Source of the DNA: Hyphomicrobiales bacterium
GTDB lineage: Bacteria; Pseudomonadota; Alphaproteobacteria; Rhizobiales; Rhizobiaceae
Direction: 5' to 3'
Assembly: GCA_900470805.1 (NCBI GenBank)
Contig: UCCA01000012.1
Span: 186,001 to 250,000 of the forward strand
Length of the DNA: 64,000 nucleotides
The notes below the pieces were generated by a model that made no database searches, had not been told where the DNA came from, and saw only the letters and a program-made list of their open reading frames with translations. Position 1 is the stretch's first letter. Every line of letters begins with the position of its first letter. A program made the translations under genes and the position numbers. This document shows, piece by piece, positions 46,413 through 56,448 of this stretch.

Positions 46413-48941
46413 ATGTTTATTGACAGGATTCTTTCCCGTTTCAGAATCAAGACCAAGGTCTTGATCTTTGTTTTGCCCTTTGTTCTCAGCATTTCCGCGG
46501 TTGGCTTTACCGGCCTTTACGCATCCGGTCTGCTGCAGGGTCGTATGGAGATCTCCAATAGCGTCCTTCAGTCGCTAAGCGGGTTCAAGGATCTCTTCGG
46601 CTCGATGGACGACTTCCTGCGCACCACCAACGAGGAAGCGCGCGACAAACTCTACGCCGACGTCGCCACCCAGCAGGCCACGCTGAACAGCACGCTGAAG
46701 CAGATCGGCGACAATGCCGGCCGCGCCAACCTGCAATCCGCGACCGATGGCACGACGGGTATCTCCGATACGGTCGGCAAGCTGTGGACCCTGCACGAGC
46801 AGGAAGTCGCGCTGCGCAAGTCGATCGACGAAGCCCAGAAGGTGATGATCTCCAGCCGCTTCAACGTCAATTACGACGCCCAGCAACTGCAGGAAAACAT
46901 CCGCAACGACGAAGGCAACGCCACCGCGATGCTGCGCGCCGCGGACCGACTGCTCAAGGGCGGCGATGCGCTGGCGGCCGTGATGGCCGATTTCGGCAAG
47001 GCGCAGGCGCCGGCCGACAAGCTCAAGGTCGTCACCGACGCAATGCCGGGAATCATCAAGGCGCAGCGCCTGATCGAGATCTCCGTTCCGCAGAACCAGA
47101 AAAGCATGATGCAGTCGCTGGGCCAGACGATCGGCGACCTGAAGACACAGGCCACCGCACCTGACGCCGGCACCGACGAGGCGATCGCCAATCTCGGCCG
47201 CCTGGTTTCTCGCTTCCGTCAGATGTCGACCTACACCCAGCTGACGGCCACCCAGATGATGCGCTCGGCGACGACCACGTTCGTCGAGCTCGACAGCCGT
47301 ATCGCCCAGACCAACTCCGTTCTGGAAGACACCCGCCGGCTCGAAAGCGCCATCTATTCGCTGCAGCTCGTTCTCGGCGAGTTTGCCGCCAAGCCGGAGA
47401 AGGACAACCGCGTCCGCCTGCACCAGGAAATCGCCACGCTCGGCACCAACCTGAACACACTGCTCGCCAGCGCCAAGGGCATGAACTTCGCCGAAGACAT
47501 CGTCGCCGCCATGGCGCCGGCGCTGGCTTCGATGGACAAGGATGCCCAGAGCCTCGTCGCGACGATCGAGCAGCGCGTCACCGACTATGCCGAAGCCCGC
47601 CAGCAACTCAACGCCGTCTGGGGCCAGCTCACCGCCTTCGCCGAACTGCAGAAGCAGACGGCCGGCGTCGAGCGCACCCAGGCCAATGGCATCTCGGTCT
47701 TCACGACCGGTTTCGGCATCCTGCTCTCCGTCGTCGGCGGCATAGCGCTGGTGCTGACGCTGCAGCGCCCGATCGGCCAGATCACATCGGCCATGCGCCG
47801 CATTGCCGATGGCGCGCTCGACACCAGCATCTCGGGCGAGCAGCGTTACGACGAGATCGGCGACATGGCCCGCGCGCTCGGCATCTTTAAGGAGAACGCC
47901 ATCTCCAAGATCCGCATCGAGGAGCAGAGCGACGAGGAGCGTGCCGCTGCCGAACACGAGCGCCAACGCAACGACGCCGAAAAGCGCGAGATGGATCGCC
48001 AGATCGAGTTCGCCGTCAATTCGCTTGCATCCGGCCTAGAGCGCATGTCGCGCGGCGATATCTCGACGACGATCGACACCCCGTTCATCGGTCGCCTCGA
48101 GCAGCTGCGCCAGGACTTCAACGGTTCGATGGTGAACCTGCAGGCGACGATGAGCCAGATCCGCGACAACGTCGAGATGATCCAGGGCAACGGCAACCAG
48201 ATGGCCCAGTCGGCCGAGGATCTCGCCAAGCGCACCGAGCATCAGGCCGCCTCGCTGGAAGAGACCGCCGCCGCCGTTGACCAGATCACCGTCACGGTTC
48301 GCTCCTCGGCCGAGCGTGCCAAGGAAGCCGATCAGGTCGTTCGCCAGGCCAAGCGCAGCGCCGATGATTCCGCCACCGTCGTCAACAACGCCATCGACGC
48401 AATGGCCCGCATCGAGGATGCCTCGCGCCAGATCGAGCAGATCATCGGCGTCATCGACGAGATCGCCTTCCAGACCAACCTTCTTGCGCTCAACGCAGGC
48501 ATCGAGGCGGCGCGTGCGGGCGAAGCCGGCAAGGGTTTCGCGGTCGTCGCCATGGAAGTCCGCGAACTGGCACAGCGCTCCGCCGCCGCCGCGCAGGAGA
48601 TCAAGGGCCTGATCAACAAGTCGACCACGGAAGTCAGCTCCGGGTCCTCGTTCGTGCAGCAGACAGGTTCGGTTCTCGCCAAGATCAGCACCCAGATCGT
48701 TGCTATCAGCGAGCATGTCGAAGTCATCGCCCGTGCCAGCCATGACCAGTCGGGTGCGCTGCAGGAGGTCAACGCCACCGTCAACCAGATGGACCAGATG
48801 ACCCAGCAGAACGCCGCCATGGTCGAGGAAACAACGGCCGCCAGCCGCGAACTCGCCACCGAAGCGGATGCTCTTCTGGCGCTGATCCGGCAGTTCAAGA
48901 TCGAGAGCGATACGCAGGGCAGGCTTCACCGCGCTGCCTGA
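46413..48941 (+). CDS. Methyl-accepting chemotaxis protein with long helical periplasmic domain
   Basis: An 842-residue chemoreceptor. Transmembrane helix 1 covers about residues 14-36 ([20 protein letters not shown]). A mostly helical periplasmic sensor of nearly 390 residues follows, then transmembrane helix 2 (about 428-448), HAMP (450-503), a second HAMP-like linker and the signalling domain (about 590-830) with [20 protein letters not shown] at the hairpin tip. The sensor is about twice the size of a simple four-helix bundle, resembling helical bimodular types. No CheR/CheB-tethering pentapeptide is obvious at the C-terminus. The start at 46413 was chosen because upstream codons are not conserved-looking; GGAAGG lies about 16 bp upstream. 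The ligand is unknown. Confidence 0.88.
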   Translation: MFIDRILSRFRIKTKVLIFVLPFVLSISAVGFTGLYASGLLQGRMEISNSVLQSLSGFKDLFGSMDDFLRTTNEEARDKLYADVATQQATLNSTLKQIGDNAGRANLQSATDGTTGISDTVGKLWTLHEQEVALRKSIDEAQKVMISSRFNVNYDAQQLQENIRNDEGNATAMLRAADRLLKGGDALAAVMADFGKAQAPADKLKVVTDAMPGIIKAQRLIEISVPQNQKSMMQSLGQTIGDLKTQATAPDAGTDEAIANLGRLVSRFRQMSTYTQLTATQMMRSATTTFVELDSRIAQTNSVLEDTRRLESAIYSLQLVLGEFAAKPEKDNRVRLHQEIATLGTNLNTLLASAKGMNFAEDIVAAMAPALASMDKDAQSLVATIEQRVTDYAEARQQLNAVWGQLTAFAELQKQTAGVERTQANGISVFTTGFGILLSVVGGIALVLTLQRPIGQITSAMRRIADGALDTSISGEQRYDEIGDMARALGIFKENAISKIRIEEQSDEERAAAEHERQRNDAEKREMDRQIEFAVNSLASGLERMSRGDISTTIDTPFIGRLEQLRQDFNGSMVNLQATMSQIRDNVEMIQGNGNQMAQSAEDLAKRTEHQAASLEETAAAVDQITVTVRSSAERAKEADQVVRQAKRSADDSATVVNNAIDAMARIEDASRQIEQIIGVIDEIAFQTNLLALNAGIEAARAGEAGKGFAVVAMEVRELAQRSAAAAQEIKGLINKSTTEVSSGSSFVQQTGSVLAKISTQIVAISEHVEVIARASHDQSGALQEVNATVNQMDQMTQQNAAMVEETTAASRELATEADALLALIRQFKIESDTQGRLHRAA

Positions 48942-48963
48942 GCGGCATTAAACAAAAGCGATT

Positions 48964-48986
48964 GATGGCTCCCGATGGGAGCCATC
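48964..48986 (+). terminator. Perfect hairpin after the first chemoreceptor gene
   Basis: GATGGCTCCC (48964-48973) and GGGAGCCATC (48977-48986) form a 10-bp stem with a 3-nt loop, 22 bp after the stop. There is no T-tract, so it may act as a terminator with factor help or as an mRNA 3' end. The 184-bp gap otherwise provides the promoter region of the second receptor gene. Confidence 0.6.
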
Positions 48987-49125
48987 TGCATATTGGCATT
49001 GGGTGGATATGCAGAAAATCACCCGTGCATTTTCGCTTGGGGAAACCTGATTTCTGTCAATTTCGATTGGATTTTTCTTAAACCATTTTCCCTATTTTGC
49101 CCCAATTGTTCCCAGGGGTTCGTCT

Positions 49126-50973
49126 ATGCTTCGTTTCTTCTCCGCATCTATTGTCCGGCAGATTGTCGCGATCACACTTGCATTGCTGGTCTTCAGTACA
49201 GCTGCGATTGTTTCTGTGACATATCACAATCTCAGCGCGTACGTGATGACCAGCGCCGTTGCCGACGCCAGGGATGCCAGCCGCGCCATGGCCGTGCTCT
49301 ACGCCGCCGGCGACCAAGCCGCGAAGGTGGATTTCCGGAACAACGAGCTGATTGCGATCACCGAGGACAAGCTGCCGGCCCTTGGCGATCATGCTCTTGT
49401 CGATCGCACCGCCGCCTCCATTGCCGGCTACGCAACGATATTCGAGCGCCAGGGTAGCGATTACGTGCGCGTCTCGACCAATGTGAAGAAGGAAAACGGC
49501 GACCGCGCCGTCGGCACCAAGCTTGCCGCCGATCACCCGGCGCAGGCGGCGTTGTCGAAGGGCAATGCCTATTACGGTCAGGCCGATCTCTTCGGCAAGA
49601 AGTTCATGACCGGTTATTTCCCGATCAAGAGTGCCACGGGCTCGATGGTCGGCGTCATGTTCATCGGCATCCCGATGGAAGTCTACTACAGCAGCCTGCA
49701 GCAGCTGTTGACGCTGGTCGTCGGCGCCGGTCTCGCGGTCCTGATGATCGTTGCCGTCATCGCCTATTTTGCCATCCGCGCCACGGTCCGTCCGCTGGAA
49801 GCGCTGACCTCGGCCATCAATATCATCTCGTCTGGCAATCTTGATGCGCCGGTCCCCTGCGTCGACAAGCAGAACGAGTTCGGCGCCATCGGCCGCGCCT
49901 TGGCGCTGTTCCAGGACGGTGCCCGCGCCCGCCTCAGCCTCGAGACCCAGGCAGCCGAACAGCGCGCGCTGAGCGATGCCGAGCGCAGCCGCAACGACGC
50001 CGACAAGCGTACGCTCGACGGCCAGATCGATTTCGCCGTCAACCAGCTCGCCGCCGGCCTCGGCCGTCTGTCGCAGGGTGATGTCTCGCAGATGATCGAC
50101 ACGCCGTTCGTCGGCCGGCTCGAGCAGCTCCGCGTCGATTTCAACGCCTCGCTGGAGCGCCTCCAGGACACGCTGTCGCGCATCCGCGACAATGCCGCCG
50201 CGATCCACCACAATTCCGGTTCGATGCTGGCATCCGCCGGCGAGCTGTCCAAGCGCACCGAGGCGCAGGCCGCAAGCCTCGAGGAGACCGCCGCTGCCGT
50301 CGAGGAGATCACCGTCACCGTGCGCTCTTCCGCCGAGCGCGCACGCGAGGCCAACAGCGCCGTCATCGTCACCAAGAAGACAGCCGACAGCTCCGGCGTG
50401 GTGGTCGGTGACACCGTCGCCGCCATGGACCGGATCGAGGAAGCCTCCAAGCAGATCGAGCAGATCATCGAGGTGATCGACGACATCGCCTTCCAGACCA
50501 ATCTCCTCGCGCTCAACGCCGGCATCGAGGCGGCGCGCGCTGGCGAGGCCGGCAAGGGCTTTGCCGTCGTCGCCATGGAAGTGCGCGAGCTGGCCCAGCG
50601 CTCGGCCGACGCCGCGCGCGAGATCAAGGGTCTGATCGAAAAGTCCACCAGGGAAGTCGCCGCCGGTTCCGGCCTCGTCCAGAAGACCGGATCGGTGCTT
50701 GCCTCGATCAGCAATGAGATCATTGCCATCAGCAAGCACGTGCAGACCATCGCCACCGCCAGCGCCGACCAGTCGGCAGCACTCCAGGAGGTGAACGGCT
50801 CCGTCAACGCCATGGATCAGATGACCCAGAAGAACGCCGCGATGGTCGAGGAGACCACCGAGCAGAGCCGTCAGCTCGCCAGCGAAGCCGATGCGCTCAT
50901 GACGCTGATCCAGCAGTTCCGCATCGATGCGTCCCCTGTGGCAAGTCAGGGACGGCTGCGCAACGCTGCCTGA
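49126..50973 (+). CDS. Methyl-accepting chemotaxis protein with Cache-type sensor
   Basis: A 615-residue chemoreceptor. Transmembrane helix 1 is about residues 12-33 and a compact periplasmic domain of about 155 residues follows (Cache 2/3-like, with [20 protein letters not shown] and [14 protein letters not shown]). Then come transmembrane helix 2 (about 192-216), HAMP and the signalling domain. The signalling half is highly similar to that of the preceding receptor, including [20 protein letters not shown], so the two are paralogues with exchanged sensors. Close S. meliloti chemoreceptors of this architecture sense amino acids or carboxylates; that is an analogy only. Confidence 0.9.
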   Translation: MLRFFSASIVRQIVAITLALLVFSTAAIVSVTYHNLSAYVMTSAVADARDASRAMAVLYAAGDQAAKVDFRNNELIAITEDKLPALGDHALVDRTAASIAGYATIFERQGSDYVRVSTNVKKENGDRAVGTKLAADHPAQAALSKGNAYYGQADLFGKKFMTGYFPIKSATGSMVGVMFIGIPMEVYYSSLQQLLTLVVGAGLAVLMIVAVIAYFAIRATVRPLEALTSAINIISSGNLDAPVPCVDKQNEFGAIGRALALFQDGARARLSLETQAAEQRALSDAERSRNDADKRTLDGQIDFAVNQLAAGLGRLSQGDVSQMIDTPFVGRLEQLRVDFNASLERLQDTLSRIRDNAAAIHHNSGSMLASAGELSKRTEAQAASLEETAAAVEEITVTVRSSAERAREANSAVIVTKKTADSSGVVVGDTVAAMDRIEEASKQIEQIIEVIDDIAFQTNLLALNAGIEAARAGEAGKGFAVVAMEVRELAQRSADAAREIKGLIEKSTREVAAGSGLVQKTGSVLASISNEIIAISKHVQTIATASADQSAALQEVNGSVNAMDQMTQKNAAMVEETTEQSRQLASEADALMTLIQQFRIDASPVASQGRLRNAA

Positions 50974-51190
50974 TCGGACTTTTGAGCAGGTTGAAGATCG
51001 GAGGGTCGCGTACGTCGCGGCCCTTTTCCGTTTTGGAGCGTTGCAGCAGCGAGCGCAGGCTCTCCGCAAGCAACCACAGCGGCGAGGGTCTGAAATCGCG
51101 GTAGAACGCGTCCTCGCTCGCGGCCGATCGAGGGTTTCGCTCGTTGTGCTTGAGTTCCGCAAGATAGGCAAAGGCGATCAGCTCGATCAT
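50897..51190 (-). CDS. Hypothetical 97-residue protein overlapping the chemoreceptor 3' end
   Basis: A 97-codon frame that starts with ATG preceded by AGGAGG at 8-bp spacing, an excellent ribosome binding site. The N-terminal part ([20 protein letters not shown]) looks protein-like; the last third is antisense to the end of the chemoreceptor gene and of odd composition. It is divergent from the LysR gene across 91 bp. I recognise no family. It may be a real small gene, possibly with a shorter ancestral frame extended into its neighbour. Confidence 0.45.
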   Translation of the reverse strand: MIELIAFAYLAELKHNERNPRSAASEDAFYRDFRPSPLWLLAESLRSLLQRSKTEKGRDVRDPPIFNLLKSPIRQRCAAVPDLPQGTHRCGTAGSAS

Positions 51191-51269
51191 GACGATGTCC
51201 TCCTGAGCAATTGAGACACCGTATTTATATCATTCAGGATAGGCTTCATAAACGCGAGGAAACGCGCTA

Positions 51270-51291
51270 TGTTTTTCATCCATGAAAAACA
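51270..51291. promoter_or_regulatory. 22-bp perfect palindrome covering the LysR start codon
   Basis: Arms TGTTTTTCAT (51270-51279) and ATGAAAAACA (51282-51291) are separated by 2 bp; the right arm contains the start codon and the next codons of the LysR gene. No Shine-Dalgarno sequence lies at normal distance. In DNA it could be an autorepression site, in RNA a start-codon hairpin. Confidence 0.6.
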
Positions 51292-52151
51292 CGCAATGGG
51301 ATTCCTTCCAGCTCTTCCTCCAGGTTGCACGGCTCGGTGGCCTGACAGGAGCCAGCGCTGCCTGCGGTTTGAGCCCGGCAACGATCGGTCGGCGGATGCT
51401 CGATCTCGAGCAGGAGATCGGCCGGTCTCTGTTTACCCGCAGCCAGACCGGTTATCGGCTGACGTCGGATGGCCAGGCGCTGCTCGATCACGTCAAGGAG
51501 ATGGAAGCGACCGCCCGAAAGGTCGATACCTGGCGCCGGGATGGCAGCACCGCTGCCACGGTGCGGATTGCCGCCGGCACTTGGGGTGCGTGGCTGATGG
51601 CGGAGAATTTCGGCGCGCTGCGCATGCCTGGCGACAATTTTGCAATCTCGCTGACCGTCGGCGAGGCCCGTGCCAACCTGAACTACCGCGAGATCGACAT
51701 CGGCATCCGGGCCTTCGAGCCCGAGGAAACCAATCTGGCGGCGCGCCTGCTGGGGGAGGTGGCCTACGCGGTCTATGTCAGGCGCAATGCCGGCGAGCAG
51801 GAGGAGCGCTGGATTGCCGTCAGTGAGGCGGACGCGATCTCCAGCTATCTCCGATGGCCGCACGTAAACGCGCCGGGCGCGATCGTCGTCACCGTCAACC
51901 GCCCGCGCTCTCTGCCCGATCTCGTGCGCGCCGGCGCCGGCAAGGCGGTGCTTCCCTGTTTCGTCGGCGATCTCGATCCGGACCTGCAGCGCCTGGGGCC
52001 TGACATGCCGGAGCTGCGCCACCGCCAGTGGATCGTGATGAACAACGAGGATCGCCACCGCACGGAAATCCGCACGGTTGCCGATCGCATGACGCGGCTG
52101 TTGAAGAGCTACGGCGATCTCTTCGCCGGAAAGCGCCCCAGCCGAAGCTGA
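51282..52151 (+). CDS. LysR-family transcriptional regulator
   Basis: A 289-residue regulator. The winged helix-turn-helix is at residues 5-60 (FQLFLQVARLGGLTGASAAC then GLSPATIGRRMLDLEQEIG), followed by an effector domain with two Rossmann-like lobes. The start at 51282 is required to keep the N-terminal helix; no later ATG would preserve it. The gene is upstream of and parallel to potFGHI, so regulation of putrescine import is a fair guess. The expression signal is odd: the start codon lies in a perfect palindrome and has no clear ribosome binding site. Confidence 0.85.
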   Translation: MKNTQWDSFQLFLQVARLGGLTGASAACGLSPATIGRRMLDLEQEIGRSLFTRSQTGYRLTSDGQALLDHVKEMEATARKVDTWRRDGSTAATVRIAAGTWGAWLMAENFGALRMPGDNFAISLTVGEARANLNYREIDIGIRAFEPEETNLAARLLGEVAYAVYVRRNAGEQEERWIAVSEADAISSYLRWPHVNAPGAIVVTVNRPRSLPDLVRAGAGKAVLPCFVGDLDPDLQRLGPDMPELRHRQWIVMNNEDRHRTEIRTVADRMTRLLKSYGDLFAGKRPSRS

Positions 52152-52221
52152 CGGTGTCATCCCAAGGCCGCCGTCGGTGAGCGGGATCGCGCCATCAGGC
52201 ACTTGTCACCTCTCCCTCGCG

Positions 52222-52266
52222 GCAAAATCTCAATCCCGTGAAATCATTGAGAGTGCAGGATTTTGC
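52222..52266. promoter_or_regulatory. Nested inverted repeats upstream of potF
   Basis: An outer pair GCAAAAT (52222-52228) / ATTTTGC (52260-52266) encloses an inner pair TCTCAAT (52228-52234) / ATTGAGA (52246-52252), about 95-140 bp upstream of potF. The two-level symmetry fits a LysR-type or other dimeric regulator site. The rest of the 209-bp gap shows AGGAG at the potF ribosome binding site. Confidence 0.5.
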
Positions 52267-52360
52267 GCTTGTCGGCTCCGGAAATCCTTTCTAGTCTGCA
52301 ACCAAAACCAGAGGGAGGGCGTCCGCGGAAAACGATGCCCGAACAAAAACAGGAGATAGC

Positions 52361-53458
52361 ATGAGGTCAACTCTCGCAAGGCTTGCAGCCACGGCGCTCG
52401 TGGCTGGGCTTTCCGCTTCGCCGTCCATGGCCGAGGATCGTGTCGTCAACGTCTACAACTGGTCCGATTACATCGACAGTTCCATCCTCGAGGATTTCAC
52501 CAAGGAAACCGGCATCAAGGTCGTCTACGACACCTTCGACAGCAACGAGACGCTGGAAGCCAAGCTTCTGGCCGGCGGTACCGGCTATGACGTCGTCGTC
52601 CCGACCGTCTCCTTCATGCAGCGCCAGATCGCTGCCGGCGTCTACCAGAAGCTCGACAAGTCGAAGCTGCCGAACCTCTCCAACATGTGGGACGTGGTCA
52701 CCAAGGGCGTCGCCTCCTTCGATCCGGGCAACGAGTATGCCGTCGACTACATGTGGGGCACGACAGGCATCGGCTACAACGTCGACAAGGTGAAGGCAGC
52801 GCTCGGCACCGACGAGAAGCCCAACTGGGATGCCCTGTTCGACCCGGCCAAGGCCGCCAAGCTCAAGGATTGCGGCATCTACATGCTGGATTCGCCAACC
52901 GACGTCATTCCGTCGGTCCTCGCTTACCTCGGCCTCGACCCGAACAGCACCAAGGCCGACGACCTGAAGAAGGCGCAGGACGTGCTGATGGCCGTTCGTC
53001 CTTTCGTGCGCAAGTTCCACTCGTCGGAATACATCAGCGCACTCGCCAACGGCGACATCTGCATCGCGCTCGGCTTCTCCGGCGATGTCTTCCAGGCCCG
53101 CGACCGCGCCACCGAAGCCAATGCCGGCGTCAAGGTCGATTACTCCGTTCCCTCGCAGGGCGCGCAGATCTTCTTCGACGTGTTCGGCATCCCGGCCGAC
53201 GCGCCGCATGTGGCCGAAGCCCATGAGTTCATCAACTACATGATGAAGCCCGAAGTGGCCGCCAAGGCATCGAACTACGTGTTCTACGCCAACGGCAACA
53301 AGGCCTCGCAGCCGCTGCTCGACAAGGAAGTGATCGACGACACGGCGATCTATCCGACGCCTGAAGTCATGGCCAAACTGTTCACCGTTCCGCCGCTTGA
53401 CGCCAAAGCGCAGCGCGTGGTGACGCGACTGTGGACCACGGTGGTCACCGGTCAGTAA
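52361..53458 (+). CDS. potF: Putrescine ABC transporter binding protein PotF
   Basis: A 365-residue periplasmic protein with signal peptide MRSTLARLAATALVAGLSAS and cleavage near SMAEDR. The mature N-terminus VVNVYNWSDYIDSSILEDF is the signature of PotF/PotD polyamine-binding proteins, and VDYMWGTTGIGYN is the conserved binding-cleft segment. The single-substrate preference (putrescine or a broader range) cannot be judged. It is the first gene of potFGHI and is followed by a strong terminator-like hairpin, giving higher expression than the downstream genes. Confidence 0.94.
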   Translation: MRSTLARLAATALVAGLSASPSMAEDRVVNVYNWSDYIDSSILEDFTKETGIKVVYDTFDSNETLEAKLLAGGTGYDVVVPTVSFMQRQIAAGVYQKLDKSKLPNLSNMWDVVTKGVASFDPGNEYAVDYMWGTTGIGYNVDKVKAALGTDEKPNWDALFDPAKAAKLKDCGIYMLDSPTDVIPSVLAYLGLDPNSTKADDLKKAQDVLMAVRPFVRKFHSSEYISALANGDICIALGFSGDVFQARDRATEANAGVKVDYSVPSQGAQIFFDVFGIPADAPHVAEAHEFINYMMKPEVAAKASNYVFYANGNKASQPLLDKEVIDDTAIYPTPEVMAKLFTVPPLDAKAQRVVTRLWTTVVTGQ

Positions 53459-53470
53459 AACGCACTGATC

Positions 53471-53503
53471 TGCCCGAACCCCAAAGGTTCGGGCATTTCT
53501 TTT
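53471..53503 (+). terminator. Intrinsic (attenuating) terminator after potF
   Basis: TGCCCGAACC (53471-53480) and GGTTCGGGCA (53486-53495), loop CCAAA, followed by TTTCTTTT: a perfect 10-bp stem with a T-tract. It lies between potF and potG, so partial read-through would set the ratio of binding protein to transporter. Confidence 0.85.
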
Positions 53504-53544
53504 GATGGCGCATCGGGTCCGTTCAGCTCATTCGGGGAAACATC

Positions 53545-54687
53545 ATGAAGTCACTCGGCAATATTCGCCGTTCCTTTGCGCCTTGGACCGATCCGGCCGC
53601 CAAGCCGTTCATCGCGGTCAAGAACGTCACCAAGCGCTTCGGCGATTTCACCGCCGTCGATGACCTCTCCCTGAACATCTACCACCGCGAGTTCTTCGCC
53701 CTGCTCGGCGCGTCCGGCTGCGGCAAGTCCACGCTGCTGCGCATGCTGGCCGGTTTCGAGCAGCCGACCGCGGGCGAGATCGTCCTCGACGGAACGGATC
53801 TGGCCGGTACCCCGCCCTACAAGCGCCCCGTCAACATGATGTTCCAGTCCTACGCGCTCTTCCCGCACATGACGGTGGAGAAGAACATCGCCTTCGGCCT
53901 GCGCCAGGATGGCATGAGCAAGGACGAGATCGGCGAACGCGTGCTGCAGATGCTGAAGATGGTGAAGCTCGAGAAGTTCGCCGCCCGCAAGCCCAACCAG
54001 CTCTCCGGCGGCCAGCGCCAGCGCGTGGCGCTCGCCCGCTCTCTCGCCAAGCGCCCCAAGGTGCTGCTGCTCGACGAGCCGCTCGGCGCGCTCGACAAGA
54101 AATTGCGCGAGGAAACCCAGTTCGAGCTGATGGACCTGCAACAAAACCTCGGTCTCACCTTCGTCGTCGTCACCCACGACCAGGAAGAGGCGATGACCAT
54201 GGCCGACCGCATCGCGGTAATGAGCCACGGCAAAGTCGTCCAGGTCGCGACGCCGGCGGAAATCTACGAGGCGCCGAACTCGCGCTTCGTCGCTGACTTC
54301 ATCGGCGATGTGAATATCTTCGACGGCAAGGTCACGGCATCGCTCGGCGACAAGGTCGAGATCTCGGTGGATGAAAGCCTGACGATCCGGGTCACCGGCG
54401 CCGAGGCACCGCCGGTCGGCACCGCCGCCGGCTTCGCCATCCGCCCGGAGAAGCTGAAGGTCACCCGCACCCCACCGGCCAATCCCGGCATCAACGCCGC
54501 ATCCGGCGAACTCTGGGACATCGCCTATCTCGGCGACATGACCGTTTTCCACGTCAAGCTGAAGAGCGGTAAGGTGGTCAAGGCGTCGTCGCTGAACGCC
54601 CAGCGCTCCGTCGAGGACCCCTTCGTCTACGATCAAGAAGTCTGGGTCACCTTCGCCGAGGACGCCGGCGTCGTGCTGAAGGATTGA
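53545..54687 (+). CDS. potG: Putrescine ABC transporter ATPase PotG
   Basis: A 380-residue ATPase. Walker A is GASGCGKST (near residue 57), Q-loop MFQSYALFPHM, signature LSGGQRQRVA, Walker B VLLLDEPLGALDKK and H-loop VTHDQEEAMTMADR, with a C-terminal TOBE domain. The N-terminal extension MKSLGNIRRSFAPWTDPAAK is typical of PotG compared with PotA. The next gene starts 4 bp after its stop. Confidence 0.94.
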   Translation: MKSLGNIRRSFAPWTDPAAKPFIAVKNVTKRFGDFTAVDDLSLNIYHREFFALLGASGCGKSTLLRMLAGFEQPTAGEIVLDGTDLAGTPPYKRPVNMMFQSYALFPHMTVEKNIAFGLRQDGMSKDEIGERVLQMLKMVKLEKFAARKPNQLSGGQRQRVALARSLAKRPKVLLLDEPLGALDKKLREETQFELMDLQQNLGLTFVVVTHDQEEAMTMADRIAVMSHGKVVQVATPAEIYEAPNSRFVADFIGDVNIFDGKVTASLGDKVEISVDESLTIRVTGAEAPPVGTAAGFAIRPEKLKVTRTPPANPGINAASGELWDIAYLGDMTVFHVKLKSGKVVKASSLNAQRSVEDPFVYDQEVWVTFAEDAGVVLKD

Positions 54688-54691
54688 CGCC

Positions 54692-55603
54692 ATGGGCAAG
54701 ATTGGATCCTCCGTCTACAACCGCCTCGTCATCATCATCCCCTATGTCTGGCTGCTGCTGTTCTTCCTGGCGCCGTTCTTCATCGTCTTCCGCATCTCGC
54801 TGTCGACGACGGCAATCGCCATGCCGCCCTACGATCCGGCTTTCTCCTTCGCCGACAGCTGGGCCGATGTCTGGGACAAGATCGCCAGCTTCTCCTTCGA
54901 CAATTATCACTACCTGATCGACGACCCGCTCTATTTCAACGCTTATCTATCGAGCGTCATCATCGCCGGTGTCTCGACACTGCTGACCCTGCTGATCGCC
55001 TATCCGATCGCTTACGGCATGGCGAATGCCCCCCGCAGTATCCGCCCGACGCTGCTGATGCTGGTCATTCTGCCGTTCTGGACCAGCTTCCTGATCCGCG
55101 TCTACGCCTGGATCGCCATCCTGAAGCCCGAAGGCTTGCTCAACCAGCTGCTGCTGTCGCTGAATATCATCGACAGCCCGCTGATCATCCTCAACACCAA
55201 CATCGCGGTCTACATCGGCATCGTCTATTCCTACCTGCCGTTCATGGTGCTGCCGCTCTACTCCTCGCTGGAGAAGATGGACGGCACGCTGATCGAGGCG
55301 GCGCAGGATCTCGGCTGCCCGCCGATCACGGCCTTCTGGCGGGTGACCTTCCCGCTGTCGCTGCCGGGCGTCGTCGCCGGCTGCATGCTGGTCTTCATCC
55401 CCGCCGTCGGCGAGTTCGTCATCCCCGACCTGCTCGGTGGATCGCAGACGCTGATGATCGGCAAGACGCTGTGGAACGAGTTCAACTCCAACCGCGACTG
55501 GCCGGTCTCTTCGGCGGTGGCAACCATCCTCTTACTCATCCTGGTGATCCCGATCGTGTTCTTCCAGAATGTGCAGGCCAAAGCCGACGAGCAGGGGAGA
55601 TAA
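54692..55603 (+). CDS. potH: Putrescine ABC transporter permease PotH
   Basis: A 303-residue inner-membrane permease with six predicted helices, the first at about residues 8-30 (VIIIPYVWLLLFFLAPFFIV). The EAA loop reads IEAAQDLGCPPITAFWRVTF, typical of polyamine permeases. A long first periplasmic loop (YDPAFSFADSWADVWDKIA) matches the family. It pairs with PotI. Confidence 0.94.
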   Translation: MGKIGSSVYNRLVIIIPYVWLLLFFLAPFFIVFRISLSTTAIAMPPYDPAFSFADSWADVWDKIASFSFDNYHYLIDDPLYFNAYLSSVIIAGVSTLLTLLIAYPIAYGMANAPRSIRPTLLMLVILPFWTSFLIRVYAWIAILKPEGLLNQLLLSLNIIDSPLIILNTNIAVYIGIVYSYLPFMVLPLYSSLEKMDGTLIEAAQDLGCPPITAFWRVTFPLSLPGVVAGCMLVFIPAVGEFVIPDLLGGSQTLMIGKTLWNEFNSNRDWPVSSAVATILLLILVIPIVFFQNVQAKADEQGR

Positions 55604-55606
55604 GCC

Positions 55607-56425
55607 ATGATGAAATGGACCCGCTTCAACGTCGCCTCCGTCGCGCTCGGCTTCGCCTTCCTCTATTTGCCGATCGTGCTGCTCGTCATCTTTTCTTTCA
55701 ACGAGTCCAAGCTCGTCACCGTCTGGGGCGGCTTCTCGACGAAATGGTACACGTCGCTCTTCCATAACCAGGCGCTGCTCGATGCCGCCTGGGTCACGGT
55801 GCGCGTCGGCGTCATCTCGGCAACGGCGGCCACCATCCTCGGCACCCTCGCTGCCATCACGCTGGTGCGCTACACCCGCTTCCGCGGCCGCATGCTGTTT
55901 TCGGGCATGGTCTATGCGCCGCTCGTCATGCCCGAGGTCATCACCGGCCTGTCGCTGCTGCTGCTCTTCGTGGCGATCGGCCTCGACCGTGGTTTCTGGA
56001 CCATCACGCTGGCGCACACGACGCTGACCATGTGCTTCGTCGCCGTCGTCGTGCAGTCGCGGCTACTGACCTTCGATCGCTCGATCGAGGAAGCAGCGCT
56101 CGATCTCGGCTCGCCGCCGGTCCGCACCTTCTTCGAGATCACCCTGCCGATCATCGCACCGGCCGTGGCCTCCGGCTGGATCCTCGCCTTCACGCTGTCG
56201 CTCGACGATCTGGTTATCGCCAGCTTCACCTCAGGCCCCGGCGCCACCACGCTGCCGATGAAGATCTACAGCCAGGTCCGTCTCGGCGTCACACCCGAGA
56301 TCAATGCTGTCTGCACCATCCTCATCGCCATCGTCGCCGTCGGCGTCGTCTGTACATCTGTTATCACCAAGCGCCGGGAAATCCAGCGCGAGCGTGACGA
56401 ACGCGCTGCCGCCAACGCCCCGTGA
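55607..56425 (+). CDS. potI: Putrescine ABC transporter permease PotI
   Basis: A 272-residue inner-membrane permease. Family segments are LYLPIVLLVIFSFNESKL at the N-terminus and the EAA loop IEEAALDLGSPPVRTFFEIT. The final membrane helix is followed by a short charged tail (KRREIQRERDERAAANAP). It begins 3 bp after potH; a second ATG directly follows the first. The end lies 23 bp from the convergent AsmA-like gene. Confidence 0.94.
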   Translation: MMKWTRFNVASVALGFAFLYLPIVLLVIFSFNESKLVTVWGGFSTKWYTSLFHNQALLDAAWVTVRVGVISATAATILGTLAAITLVRYTRFRGRMLFSGMVYAPLVMPEVITGLSLLLLFVAIGLDRGFWTITLAHTTLTMCFVAVVVQSRLLTFDRSIEEAALDLGSPPVRTFFEITLPIIAPAVASGWILAFTLSLDDLVIASFTSGPGATTLPMKIYSQVRLGVTPEINAVCTILIAIVAVGVVCTSVITKRREIQRERDERAAANAP

Positions 56426-56448
56426 CGGTGTTGCTTGCCATCAAGATA

